Assembly: GCA_903844155.1 (NCBI GenBank)
Contig: CAIMSU010000039.1
Coordinates: 1 to 64,000 of the forward strand
Length of the DNA: 64,000 nt
Origin: an uncultured Pseudomonadota bacterium
GTDB taxonomy: Bacteria; Myxococcota_A; UBA796; SXON01
Direction: 5' to 3'
The first letter of the stretch is position 1. Every line of letters starts with the position of its first letter. The translations under genes were made by a program, and so were the position numbers. Of this stretch, positions 17,217 to 26,399 are shown in pieces. A model generated the notes under the pieces. That model saw only the letters and a list, made by a program, of their open reading frames with translations. It ran no database searches and was not told the origin of the DNA.

Positions 17217-18047
17217 TCAGTGCGCTAAAAACCACCCATCGATCGCGTCCGCCTCCCCCTCGAACCACGCGTGCAGCGTGTCTGGGCTGACGAGCTCGTC
17301 GGTTTCAACGCCGGCAGCGTCCAGGGCGTCCTCGTACTTGTGCATGGTCCCGATGGGCACGATGGGGTCGAGCTGGCCGTGGCCGAAGAAGGTCGGCGGG
17401 TGGTCGGCGGGGAGGGTGTCGGGCAGCGTGCAGAAGGGGCCGAGGCAGGTGGCCCAACTGCCGGAGATCACGGCCAACGCCGAGAAGCGGCCGGGGTAGG
17501 CCTCGGCCATGCGGCTGGTCATGTAGCCGCCGCTGGAGATGCCGGCGGCGAACATGTGCGACGTGTCCAGCGGGCCGAAGTCGCCGGCGTCCATGCCCTC
17601 AAAGAGCGCGTCGAGGACGGCCTTGTCGGGCGAGTCTGAAAAGTCGTCGGCCCAGGGAGGGACGTTCGTGTTCCAGCACCAGAAGCCCCCGACGACGGCC
17701 TCCGGGGTGAACACGGCGAACCCGTCGCTGAGGAGATCCTCGGTGAGCTCGACCGCGTGCAGGCCGCCGAGCGGCTCGCCTGAAAAGCCGGACCAGTACG
17801 TCTGCGCGGGGGCGAGCGAGCCTTGGAACAGCAGGACGACGGGCCAACCGGTGTCGGGGGGATCGCCAGCGGGAACCTGCCAAAGGACGCGGCGTTGGTG
17901 GTGGTCGGGGCCGACGCGGGCGGAGTTGGCAGCGCACGCGATGGTGCCGAGCGTGTGGATGCACTCGGGGGCGCAGGGCGAGCGGCAGGCGGTGAGCGCC
18001 GTGGCAAGCACCAACGCGGCGGCGGGGCGGAATCGGACGCGTCGCAC
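17217..18047 (-). CDS. Secreted esterase / PHB-depolymerase-like lipoprotein
   Basis: A 276-residue alpha/beta hydrolase. From the GTG at 18047 it begins with RRVRFRPAAALVLATALTAC, a basic n-region, hydrophobic core and lipobox, so it should be lipid-anchored. A TTG at 18074 is an alternative start. The nucleophile elbow AAGISSGGYMT (GxSxG), a GQLDPIVP segment holding the likely Asp and DTLHAWF holding the likely His give a complete triad, as in LpqC/poly(3-hydroxybutyrate) depolymerase-like esterases. Several cysteines near the N-terminus may form disulfides. It is divergent from the isochorismatase-like gene with a strong palindrome between them. Confidence 0.7.
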   Translation of the reverse strand: MRRVRFRPAAALVLATALTACRSPCAPECIHTLGTIACAANSARVGPDHHQRRVLWQVPAGDPPDTGWPVVLLFQGSLAPAQTYWSGFSGEPLGGLHAVELTEDLLSDGFAVFTPEAVVGGFWCWNTNVPPWADDFSDSPDKAVLDALFEGMDAGDFGPLDTSHMFAAGISSGGYMTSRMAEAYPGRFSALAVISGSWATCLGPFCTLPDTLPADHPPTFFGHGQLDPIVPIGTMHKYEDALDAAGVETDELVSPDTLHAWFEGEADAIDGWFLAH

Positions 18048-18073
18048 TCGACCCGATAGCCGGCCCGCCCCCA

Positions 18074-18108
18074 ATGATCCAGAACCGCCCTCTGTGGTTC
18101 TGGATCAT
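18074..18108. promoter_or_regulatory. 13-bp inverted repeat between divergent genes
   Basis: ATGATCCAGAACC (18074-18086) and its exact reverse complement (18096-18108) flank a 9-nt spacer. It sits between the divergent esterase and isochorismatase-like genes, 55 bp before the latter. It could be an operator shared by both genes. One arm (GGTTCTGGATC) also occurs in the 13,883-14,012 gap, which hints at a short dispersed motif instead. Confidence 0.4.
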
Positions 18109-18162
18109 CGGGCCGTCGGCCTGAAACCCGCGAGGCTGAGCCCCACGGGGTAGACTTGCAGC

Positions 18163-18701
18163 ATGTTCGACCCGAACCGAACCGAGCTCTACGTCATCGA
18201 CTTCCAGGAGAAGCTTCTTGCGGCGATGCCGGAGGGCTCGGGCGACGGGGAGCGGGACGCGGCGCAAAAGGCCGTGGAGAACTTGCTCTTCGCGGCGGGG
18301 GAGCTGGAGATCCCGGTGACGGTGACGGAGCAGTATCGGAAGGGCTTGGGGGCGACGGTGCCGTCGCTGGTGCTGCCGCCGGGGAGCGTCCGGGTTGACA
18401 AGATGGCGTTCTCGGCGGTGCGGGAGCCGGGTTTCGCCTTGCCGCGCCGGCCGGAGGTGCTGATCGTAGGGATGGAGGCGCACATCTGCGTGGCGCTGAC
18501 GGTGCTGGACCTGCTCGCGCGGGGGACCGTGGTGCACGTGGTGGCGGACGGGTGTCTGTCGCGTCGGGCGGCGGACCGGGCGCGCGGGCTGGGGTTGTGC
18601 GCGGCGAAGGGCGCGCAGATCGTCTCGTCGGAGACGGTGCTGTTCGGCATGATCGAGCGGGCGGGGACGCCGCTGTTCCGGGAAATTTCGAGGAGGATCC
18701 G

Positions 18702-18705
<4 letters not shown>
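18163..18705 (+). CDS. Isochorismatase-family cysteine hydrolase
   Basis: A 180-residue alpha/beta hydrolase of the isochorismatase/nicotinamidase superfamily. The catalytic triad is visible: Asp in YVIDFQEKL near residue 13, Lys in VDKMAFS near residue 77 and Cys in GMEAHICVALT near residue 110. The compact size and the VDKMAFSAV segment match the ISOC1/YcaC-like subgroup, whose substrates are mostly unknown. It overlaps the next gene by GTGA, so it is translationally coupled to the repeat lipoprotein. Confidence 0.8.
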
Positions 18706-20486
<1,781 letters not shown>

Positions 20487-20689
20487 CGGGCGCCGAGCGA
20501 TTCCGTTGAGGGTGGCGGGCGGGCGGGAGGTTCGAGGAGGGGAAGTCGTTGGGGGGGCGGTCGCGGTCGTGGCGGAGGCGGGCCTCTGGATGTCAGACAG
20601 GACGCTCGGTCCCGGGCGCCGGCCCCGGGATGGGCGGTGCGAGGGGGCTTGACGTGGGCGGGGCAGTCGCGATACGGGTCACGTCCGCC

Positions 20690-20762
20690 GGGCCGATAGC
20701 TCAGTTGGTAGAGCACCGGACTTTTAATCCGTGGGTCGCGGGTTCAATTCCCGCTCGGCCCA
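20690..20762 (+). tRNA. trnK: tRNA-Lys (TTT)
   Basis: A complete cloverleaf: acceptor stem GGGCCGA/TCGGCCC, D-arm TAGCTCAGTTGGTAGAGCA, anticodon loop CTTTTAA giving anticodon TTT, and a T-arm around GGTTCAATTCC. The anticodon stem has one mismatch at its outer pair. CCA is not encoded. Confidence 0.9.
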
Positions 20763-20806
20763 CCCAAATCGATCGCGCACCCGCCGGCGTCGATCTTCGT
20801 GAAATT

Positions 20807-20881
20807 GATCCCATCGTCTAGTTAGGCCCAGGACAGCGGGTTTTCATCTCGCCAACACGGGTTCAAATCCCGTTGGGATCA
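20807..20881 (+). tRNA. trnE: tRNA-Glu (TTC)
   Basis: A complete cloverleaf: acceptor stem GATCCCA/TGGGATC, anticodon loop TTTTCAT giving anticodon TTC, T-arm GGGTTCAAATCCC, and an encoded 3' CCA at 20882-20884. The 3' end overlaps the last codons of a serine recombinase on the other strand, marking it as an integration site. Confidence 0.9.
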
Positions 20882-20884
20882 CCA
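20861..20884. other. Probable attachment junction in tRNA-Glu 3' end
   Basis: The stop codon and final seven codons of the large serine recombinase are formed by the T-arm and acceptor 3' half of tRNA-Glu. Chromosome-like genes lie to the left and phage-type genes begin at once to the right. I infer that this is the left or right att junction; no matching distal copy was found by eye. Confidence 0.5.
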
Positions 20885-22458
20885 CCTGATTTGAAAGCAC
20901 TCGGTGCCTCGAACATCGCGCCCGGAGAAAGGGTCGCGCGAATGAGGAATCTCGGCGATCCGTTGACGCGGATCGCCGTCGCTTTTGCGGGCTCGGAGAG
21001 CAGCTCGCGCAGCGCGTCACGACTCCCGGACACATCGCGGCGCAGGACGTCGGCCAACGTGGCGACGCGAGCGGTGATCTGGGCGCGAAGCAGGTCCGGG
21101 TCGATGACGCGGCGCGCCTGGGGCGCGGCCGCCAGGGCGGATGTGACGCTTGCGAGCTCGACTTCTTTCTCTCCGAGCACGCCAAGCAGGCGATTGAGGA
21201 CCGCATCGCTGGTGGACTGGGCGATCGCCCGCGAGAGGTTGTCGACCTCGCGCCGCAAGACGAGCTGGCGCTGACTTACCGAGTCGCGTCCGTCGGAATC
21301 CGGGGAGGCCGTGGTACGGGCGTGGTACGCGCGCAACGTCGCCTCCACGAGTCCAGGCTGGTTGATGGTGCGCAGGACGGCGTCGACCACCGCGCTGTCC
21401 GTGCTGTCGACGGGCCGCTTGGTCCCGTTTGCGCAGGTCGTTGCTCCTCCCTGGTGGCGCAGTCCGCAGCCGTAGACCTTGTCCCGCCCGCCGGTGACGT
21501 ACATCCGGGAGCCGCAGGTGCCACAGCGGAGGTTTCCGGTGAGCATTCCGCGGGGCTGATTGCCGGTGTGGCGTGCGCCGTGCGCGGTGGCGGCGAACCG
21601 GGCCTTGTTGCGCTCCCAAAGCTCCAGATCGAGGATGCGCAGGTGGGGCGCATCGATGGTCTCCACCCGTTCCGGGGTCTTGACCACGACCTTCTTCCCT
21701 GCCTTGATCACCCGCGTGCGGGCCCCGAAGATGAGCTGGCCTGCGTATGACGCGTTGCGCAGCACTTCGCGGACGGAGGTGAGCCGCCAGTCCTGCGGAC
21801 CCTTCCGGCCTCCGCGTGGCGGGGGAACCCCGAGACGGTTGAGCTCGGCGCTGATACGGCGGAGCCCCCAACCCTCGTCGTACCGCTCGTGGATCCAGAC
21901 GACCCACTTCACCTCGGCCGGGTTCGGACACCGGATCCGGAAGCTCTTACCGCCCAGTTCGGCAGGCACGTTGTCGTAGCCATAGAGCCGGTTTCCCGCC
22001 ACGAATCCGAGGCGCGCGCGATAAAACGCCGCCTGCGTTGTGCGGGCGATGATGTTTTCCCGCTCCATCTCCGCGACGGTCCCCTTGATCGCCAGCATCA
22101 AGCGGTCCATGGGGGAGTCAGCCTTGTACTCCTCGCCCGTCGTGTAGGAGTAGACCCGGATGCCGACATCGCGGAGGGAGATCACCATCGTGACCGTCTC
22201 CATCATGAGCCGGGTCAGGCGATCATTCGTCTGCAAAATGACCGCATCGATCAGTCGTTTCTTGCCGGCGGCCAGCAGGTCGCGGAACTCTGGGCGGTCC
22301 AGCACGGCGCCGGAAACGCCCTCGGGCACGTAGAACAACGCGCTCTCCACGACGGTCCAGCCGTTTCGGAGCGCGAACGCACGCGCGTCGGCGATCTGGC
22401 GGTCGATGGAGGTCGCCTGCTCGGCCGTGGATTTTCTCGCCAAAATGCCAACGCGCAT
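20863..22458 (-). CDS. Large serine recombinase (integrase)
   Basis: A 531-residue site-specific recombinase. The resolvase domain starts MRVGILARKSTAEQ, with catalytic Ser in ARKST, and continues through LQTNDRLTRLMME. A recombinase domain (about residues 160-260, ending RNASYAGQLIFGAR) and a zinc-ribbon domain (CGTCGSRMY, then YGCGLRH and TTCANG) follow, then a coiled-coil region (LVLRREVDNLSRAIAQS). This is the full architecture of phage/ICE integrases of the phiC31 class. It ends inside tRNA-Glu. The ATG at 22458 lies 1 nt after the stop of the upstream small gene, so the two are co-transcribed. Confidence 0.9.
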   Translation of the reverse strand: MRVGILARKSTAEQATSIDRQIADARAFALRNGWTVVESALFYVPEGVSGAVLDRPEFRDLLAAGKKRLIDAVILQTNDRLTRLMMETVTMVISLRDVGIRVYSYTTGEEYKADSPMDRLMLAIKGTVAEMERENIIARTTQAAFYRARLGFVAGNRLYGYDNVPAELGGKSFRIRCPNPAEVKWVVWIHERYDEGWGLRRISAELNRLGVPPPRGGRKGPQDWRLTSVREVLRNASYAGQLIFGARTRVIKAGKKVVVKTPERVETIDAPHLRILDLELWERNKARFAATAHGARHTGNQPRGMLTGNLRCGTCGSRMYVTGGRDKVYGCGLRHQGGATTCANGTKRPVDSTDSAVVDAVLRTINQPGLVEATLRAYHARTTASPDSDGRDSVSQRQLVLRREVDNLSRAIAQSTSDAVLNRLLGVLGEKEVELASVTSALAAAPQARRVIDPDLLRAQITARVATLADVLRRDVSGSRDALRELLSEPAKATAIRVNGSPRFLIRATLSPGAMFEAPSAFKSGGDPNGI

Positions 22459-22459
22459 C

Positions 22460-22756
22460 CTACGTGTCCTCGTCGAGGTTGGCGGCATCACGGCGGTGTT
22501 CGGCGATCATGGCGTCCGCGAGCGAACACGCCAGGACCGCTTCGGCGCCCTTCCCCTCGAGGACCACAACCTCAGGGGCGTCGACCGGGTTGCCATCCTC
22601 GTCGGCGAGCTCGAGCTCCGCGGGGGCGGGACCGAACCAGACGCGGATCGTCGTCAATGGCGCGAGGGGAAGGGAGAGCAGCGCGTTGAGCGTGGCAAGC
22701 CCGTTGCCGACCGACGTGCCGTCGTCGGGCCGGAAATGGTAGCGAGGGTCAGACAT
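22460..22756 (-). CDS. Small hypothetical protein co-transcribed with integrase
   Basis: A 98-residue acidic protein (MSDPRYHFRP) with no recognised domain. It lies 1 nt upstream of the recombinase start on the same strand and has a GAGG 6-7 nt before its ATG. Position suggests an accessory factor for excision or a regulator, but there is no sequence evidence for that. It is divergent from the cI-like repressor, with about 80 bp between them for both promoters. Confidence 0.55.
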   Translation of the reverse strand: MSDPRYHFRPDDGTSVGNGLATLNALLSLPLAPLTTIRVWFGPAPAELELADEDGNPVDAPEVVVLEGKGAEAVLACSLADAMIAEHRRDAANLDEDT

Positions 22757-22836
22757 CGGGGACCTCAAGTGGAGGACGGACCGAGCGAGTCAGGTCGCGC
22801 CCGAGGTGTTATATCACGATCCTGGCGAGAGGACTG

Positions 22837-23508
22837 ATGAAGGAACATGTTTCTGGCCCGTTTTCCGAGCGACTGCAGGCCTGGCGGCTTCAGCGCGGGC
22901 TCACGCAGGCACAGCTTGACGTGCAGCTCGGCAGGACCTCCACCTTCGTCCGCAACCTTGAGGCGGGCGTCAACAAGCCCCCCGACTTTGGCACGTGCAA
23001 GCTTATCGCTGCAGCGCTTGACCTGCCCGCGCGCTTGGTGTGGGACGCTGCGCGCGAACAGCGCCTTCGCGGCTTCGATGAGGATTTGTACCGCTACTAT
23101 GTGCTGGGGGAACGCGTGGACGAGCTTCCAGGCGACAACGCCGCCCCGGACGAGCGCCCCTGGACGCCCGAGGAGACGTTCCTCATCCAGACCCTGCGAT
23201 GGCTGGACGAGGATGTACCGGAGGATGACGGGGAGCCGCTCGCGGGCCTGCTCGAGGACGCGCTCCTGACGTTGTTCATCGCCGAAGCAACGCCCGCGAC
23301 AACCGCGCCTGGCACGGCGGCCCAAGCCCCGACCGCCCTGGCGAGAGACTGCGTGCGGGCGCTACGCGACTTCTCACGGGTGTCGGTCACCAAGCAGGCC
23401 GCGCTGATGCGGGTATTTTCGGCAGCCGTGACCGCGGCCGAGCCCGATCCGGCTACGCCGGTCGGCGGGCATGGATCTCGGTCAGGGCGTCTGCCGCGGA
23501 GAACGTGA
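22837..23508 (+). CDS. XRE/cI-like transcriptional regulator
   Basis: A 223-residue protein with an N-terminal HTH_3 domain (FSERLQAWRLQRGLTQAQL, then LEAGVNKPPDF and LIAAALDL) and a long acidic and Ala-rich C-terminus of unknown fold. It is transcribed away from the integrase operon, the usual layout of a repressor that controls integration or excision. The intergenic region contains TTATATCACGATCC, an AT-richer stretch that may hold a promoter. I infer a maintenance repressor of the integrated element. Confidence 0.65.
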   Translation: MKEHVSGPFSERLQAWRLQRGLTQAQLDVQLGRTSTFVRNLEAGVNKPPDFGTCKLIAAALDLPARLVWDAAREQRLRGFDEDLYRYYVLGERVDELPGDNAAPDERPWTPEETFLIQTLRWLDEDVPEDDGEPLAGLLEDALLTLFIAEATPATTAPGTAAQAPTALARDCVRALRDFSRVSVTKQAALMRVFSAAVTAAEPDPATPVGGHGSRSGRLPRRT

Positions 23509-23578
23509 CGAGGCTGCGGCCGGGAGGGGGCGGAAACTTCCCCTCCGCTCACCCGCCGGACGGGGCTTTGCCTTGGCC

Positions 23579-25588
23579 TCACCGCCTCGACCGTCCGCCC
23601 GCGGTTGGCTTCACGGCCGGCCCCACGTCGATAATCCCAGATCCCGATGCCGCCAGCATCGCATCCGCCGCCATCTGGGCCGCCGCGGCCACCGCCGCCC
23701 TCGCCCGCCGCGTGACGTCCGGATGGGATCTGGCGTAGTCCACGGCCAGCACGATCCCCCCGAGGCCCGCCGCGACGGCGCCACCCAGAAGCACTGCCTG
23801 ACCCGTCGAAAGCTCCCTCCGGCGACGTGGCGGACTCGCTGCGACGGCGGCCGGTGGCCCGGACATGTCGGGGCTGGCCGCGCCCTCGAGCGCATCGTCA
23901 CCCCCGTCGTCCTGCACGTCCTCGTCCTCCACCTCGTCCTCGGGGTCGGTGTCGGGTGGTAGACCCTGGACCCCGCGGGCCATCGCCATCGCGTCCCGCT
24001 GGTGCGCGAGCCGCTCACGGTGGAACGCCGCCACATCCTCCTCCACAGATGCCGCATATTCCGATGCTCGCCGAGCAGCCGCCCGGACCGAAGGCACCGG
24101 ACGGGCGAGGGGGGCGCGTAGGCGGTCGGCGGCCGCCTCGGGCATCTGGTGACCGAATTGACCAGGTGTACCCGGGTAGCAATCGAACACAGGCTCCTCG
24201 ACCGGCTCCGCCGCCGGCGCGGTCGGCCTGCGCGCCGCGGGGACCGGAGCCGACGGCTTCCGCAGCGATTTGCCCGTGAGGACCGCCGCCGGTCCGCGCG
24301 CCACGGCCGACGCTGCGGGGGGTCGCGTGCGCGCGCTCGCGGGGAGAGGTAGGTCGGGCGGATCCTCCCACGACCGGCGCCTCGTCTCGGGGTCGCCCGG
24401 ACGCAGCCCGTTGGCCGCCCGTCGGGGCACGCGCCGAGGTGGGCTGGGCGGTGAATGCAGCAGCCGCCAGTGCGCCACAAGCCAACCCGCGTCAGCCTCC
24501 GCGCGCTCAGTGACCTTCGCCGTCGATGTACCCCGGCGCACGGCACGGCACGCGTGGGGTTGCAGTGACTGGGCGAGGAGCCGGATTCCCGCGAGCGTGA
24601 GGTCCGGACAGCCAGCCGCGTCCGCCGCCCGCCGGAATGCCTTGGGGACATTTCGGCGGGCGCGACCGCCCCCGCCCCCGGTGGAGAAGACCAACCGATC
24701 GGGGCTCCATGCGTCGATTCCCGGGCACGCCGAGCGCAGAAATTCCTCGCACCACACCGTCAGGCCGTAGACCATCGATCCTTGCCCCCGGGTCGATCCG
24801 CGGATGGTGGGCGTACTCGCCCGGAGGCGATGGTCGATGAAATCCAGGTTGTCCGCGCGGAGTGCGAGCAGTCGACCGTAGGGCACCGGTGCGACCAGCA
24901 TAAGCGCGATCAGCGCGCGGAGCCAAAGCGGCGCTTTGATCAGGACCCGATCCACCTCGTCGAGGGTGGCCGGCCTGCGGACCGCGGCGGCCCCGACGCG
25001 GGTCGTCGGCCGCGGACCTCGAGCCCGCTTGCCGATCATGGGCAGTCCAGCCGCCGTCAGGCCTGCGTTGATCGTGACGTGGAGCTCGGTCAGGTCGGAG
25101 GAGACAATGTGGGAGGAGGATCGGGCATGCTGACGCCGATAATCCTCGACGGCCCGCCGGTACCAGGGCCCATCGACTTCACGCAGCGACGCCCCCGGCA
25201 GCGCGTCGTGGAGCCGGCCGAGCGCACTCCTCCTCGCCGCTACTAGATCCTCGTGGGGGCCCGCGCGAGGGCTCCGGCCGGGGAGGGTGCGCTCGGTGCC
25301 GCGCTCGAGGATGTCGCGCACGGTTGTGTCGGGGGTGGCACTCGGCCGCGCGTCGAACGCCAACTGCAGCGCCTCACGCCAGGTTCGGGGCAACGCAAGC
25401 TTGAGCGCCGAGAATCCAGCCATGGTCCTCGCGTCGCGTGCGAGCGGGTAGGCTTGGTCGAGCGCGTCGCTGCCCTCCTTGAAGTCAGCGAGGGTGACCG
25501 CAGCAGCACGAAAGCGGCTCCAGGGCAGCGGGCGCAGGGAGGGCTTGGCGGCGCGTTCGGGTGGTGCCGGTGATCGTCGGGTGGCCAT
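23579..25588 (-). CDS. Degenerate tyrosine-recombinase-like protein with membrane tail
   Basis: A 669-residue protein. Residues about 80-350 follow the layout of a tyrosine recombinase: an SAM-like core-binding region (WYRRAVEDYRRQHARSSSH, LTELHVTINAGL), then TLDEVDRVLIKAPLWLRALI and a YGRLLALRADNLDF segment. The catalytic residues are not visible: the GLRRGE arginine region reads APVPYGRLLAL, and no HxxR box or terminal Tyr motif is found. Residues about 350-600 are Pro/Ala/Arg rich and disordered, with an acidic DPEDEVEDEDVQDD run. A hydrophobic segment (GQAVLLGGAVAAGLGGIVL) lies near the C-terminus. The ATG at 25588 has GGAGGAG upstream. It may be a DNA-binding structural protein derived from an integrase. 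Confidence 0.45.
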   Translation of the reverse strand: MATRRSPAPPERAAKPSLRPLPWSRFRAAAVTLADFKEGSDALDQAYPLARDARTMAGFSALKLALPRTWREALQLAFDARPSATPDTTVRDILERGTERTLPGRSPRAGPHEDLVAARRSALGRLHDALPGASLREVDGPWYRRAVEDYRRQHARSSSHIVSSDLTELHVTINAGLTAAGLPMIGKRARGPRPTTRVGAAAVRRPATLDEVDRVLIKAPLWLRALIALMLVAPVPYGRLLALRADNLDFIDHRLRASTPTIRGSTRGQGSMVYGLTVWCEEFLRSACPGIDAWSPDRLVFSTGGGGGRARRNVPKAFRRAADAAGCPDLTLAGIRLLAQSLQPHACRAVRRGTSTAKVTERAEADAGWLVAHWRLLHSPPSPPRRVPRRAANGLRPGDPETRRRSWEDPPDLPLPASARTRPPAASAVARGPAAVLTGKSLRKPSAPVPAARRPTAPAAEPVEEPVFDCYPGTPGQFGHQMPEAAADRLRAPLARPVPSVRAAARRASEYAASVEEDVAAFHRERLAHQRDAMAMARGVQGLPPDTDPEDEVEDEDVQDDGGDDALEGAASPDMSGPPAAVAASPPRRRRELSTGQAVLLGGAVAAGLGGIVLAVDYARSHPDVTRRARAAVAAAAQMAADAMLAASGSGIIDVGPAVKPTAGGRSRR

Positions 25589-25660
25589 CGGGTGGACTCC
25601 TCCGTCGAAACTAGGTCGCAATGCGCGGATCGTCAACCCCCTACGTTATGGCGGATATAC

Positions 25661-25676
25661 CTTGTCAACTGACAAG
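25661..25676. promoter_or_regulatory. Palindromic operator candidate
   Basis: CTTGTCA-AC-TGACAAG is a perfect 7-bp inverted repeat with a 2-bp centre. It lies 73 bp upstream of the recombinase-like gene start and next to the AT-rich GGATATACC, within the 331-bp gap separating that gene from the divergent XRE gene. It is a good candidate site for one of the two XRE regulators. Confidence 0.45.
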
Positions 25677-25891
25677 TTCGGGGGGCACGGAGAAATTGGA
25701 ATTAGGGCCCTATGTGTTGGTGCCGTCCGCCACTATGTGTTGCTACGCGAAGTCGCTGTGTGTTGGTGGTGCCACCGGCCCGTAGGCGAACACCCCCGTC
25801 GGAGCGGTGCGTGGGCCACGTCCGAGAGCGCCGAACGTCGCCCAGAAGGGCCAGAGCCAGGCTCACGCGGCCCGCGCGCCGGCGGCCACAG

Positions 25892-25919
25892 TTGACACGG
25901 TCGTAACGGTGCGTTACCT
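25892..25919 (+). promoter_or_regulatory. Promoter with embedded palindrome before the XRE gene
   Basis: TTGACA (25892-25897) is followed after 16 bp by TTACCT (25914-25919). The palindrome GTAACG-GTG-CGTTAC (25903-25917) overlaps the -10 region, a geometry suited to autorepression. An ATG directly after the -10 (25920) would be upstream of the expected transcription start, which favours the next ATG at 25935. Confidence 0.5.
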
Positions 25920-25934
25920 ATGGACAAGAATCCA

Positions 25935-26399
25935 ATGCCCACGTCCCCCATTGACCTCCCCGCGCCCCGTCCGATCATCGATTCGGCGACTCTTTTTGGC
26001 CGCTGCTTAGCGTGCGTCCGGCGGGATTTGGGCCTGACGCAGGAAGAATTCGCCGCGTCGATCGGGCTAACACGGCCTGGACTGGCCCGAATTGAAGGCG
26101 GGCGAGCGACGCCATCCTACTACGTGCTCATGCGCATGGGTCAGCGGATCCGGCCGCGTCGCGGTGCGGACGCCGCCTCCATCATCACCCTCGTCTACCT
26201 GTCGGCGACGGCATTCCGGCGGCGCGGGGTGCGGGTGGTCAACCGTCCGCGGGCGCCGGGCGATGCGATCCTGAGCATCGCCCAGATCGATCGCGTGATT
26301 GGGGCGGTGTACGACGCCGAATTCGGCGCGATCCGGGACCGGCCGATCACGGACGCATTCCCAGATGGCGACGCGGTCGAGGGGGGAGCAGAGACGTGA
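25935..26399 (+). CDS. XRE-family regulator
   Basis: A 154-residue protein with an N-terminal Cro/cI helix-turn-helix (LFGRCLACVRRDLGLTQEEF, ASIGLTRPGLARIEGGRATP, YYVLMRMGQRI). The C-terminal 70 residues have no recognised domain. It is the first gene of a two-gene transcript, and its stop overlaps the GTG of the VapE-like gene. The palindrome over its promoter suggests autoregulation. I use ATG 25935 rather than 25920 because the predicted promoter leaves no leader for the latter. Confidence 0.65.
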   Translation: MPTSPIDLPAPRPIIDSATLFGRCLACVRRDLGLTQEEFAASIGLTRPGLARIEGGRATPSYYVLMRMGQRIRPRRGADAASIITLVYLSATAFRRRGVRVVNRPRAPGDAILSIAQIDRVIGAVYDAEFGAIRDRPITDAFPDGDAVEGGAET

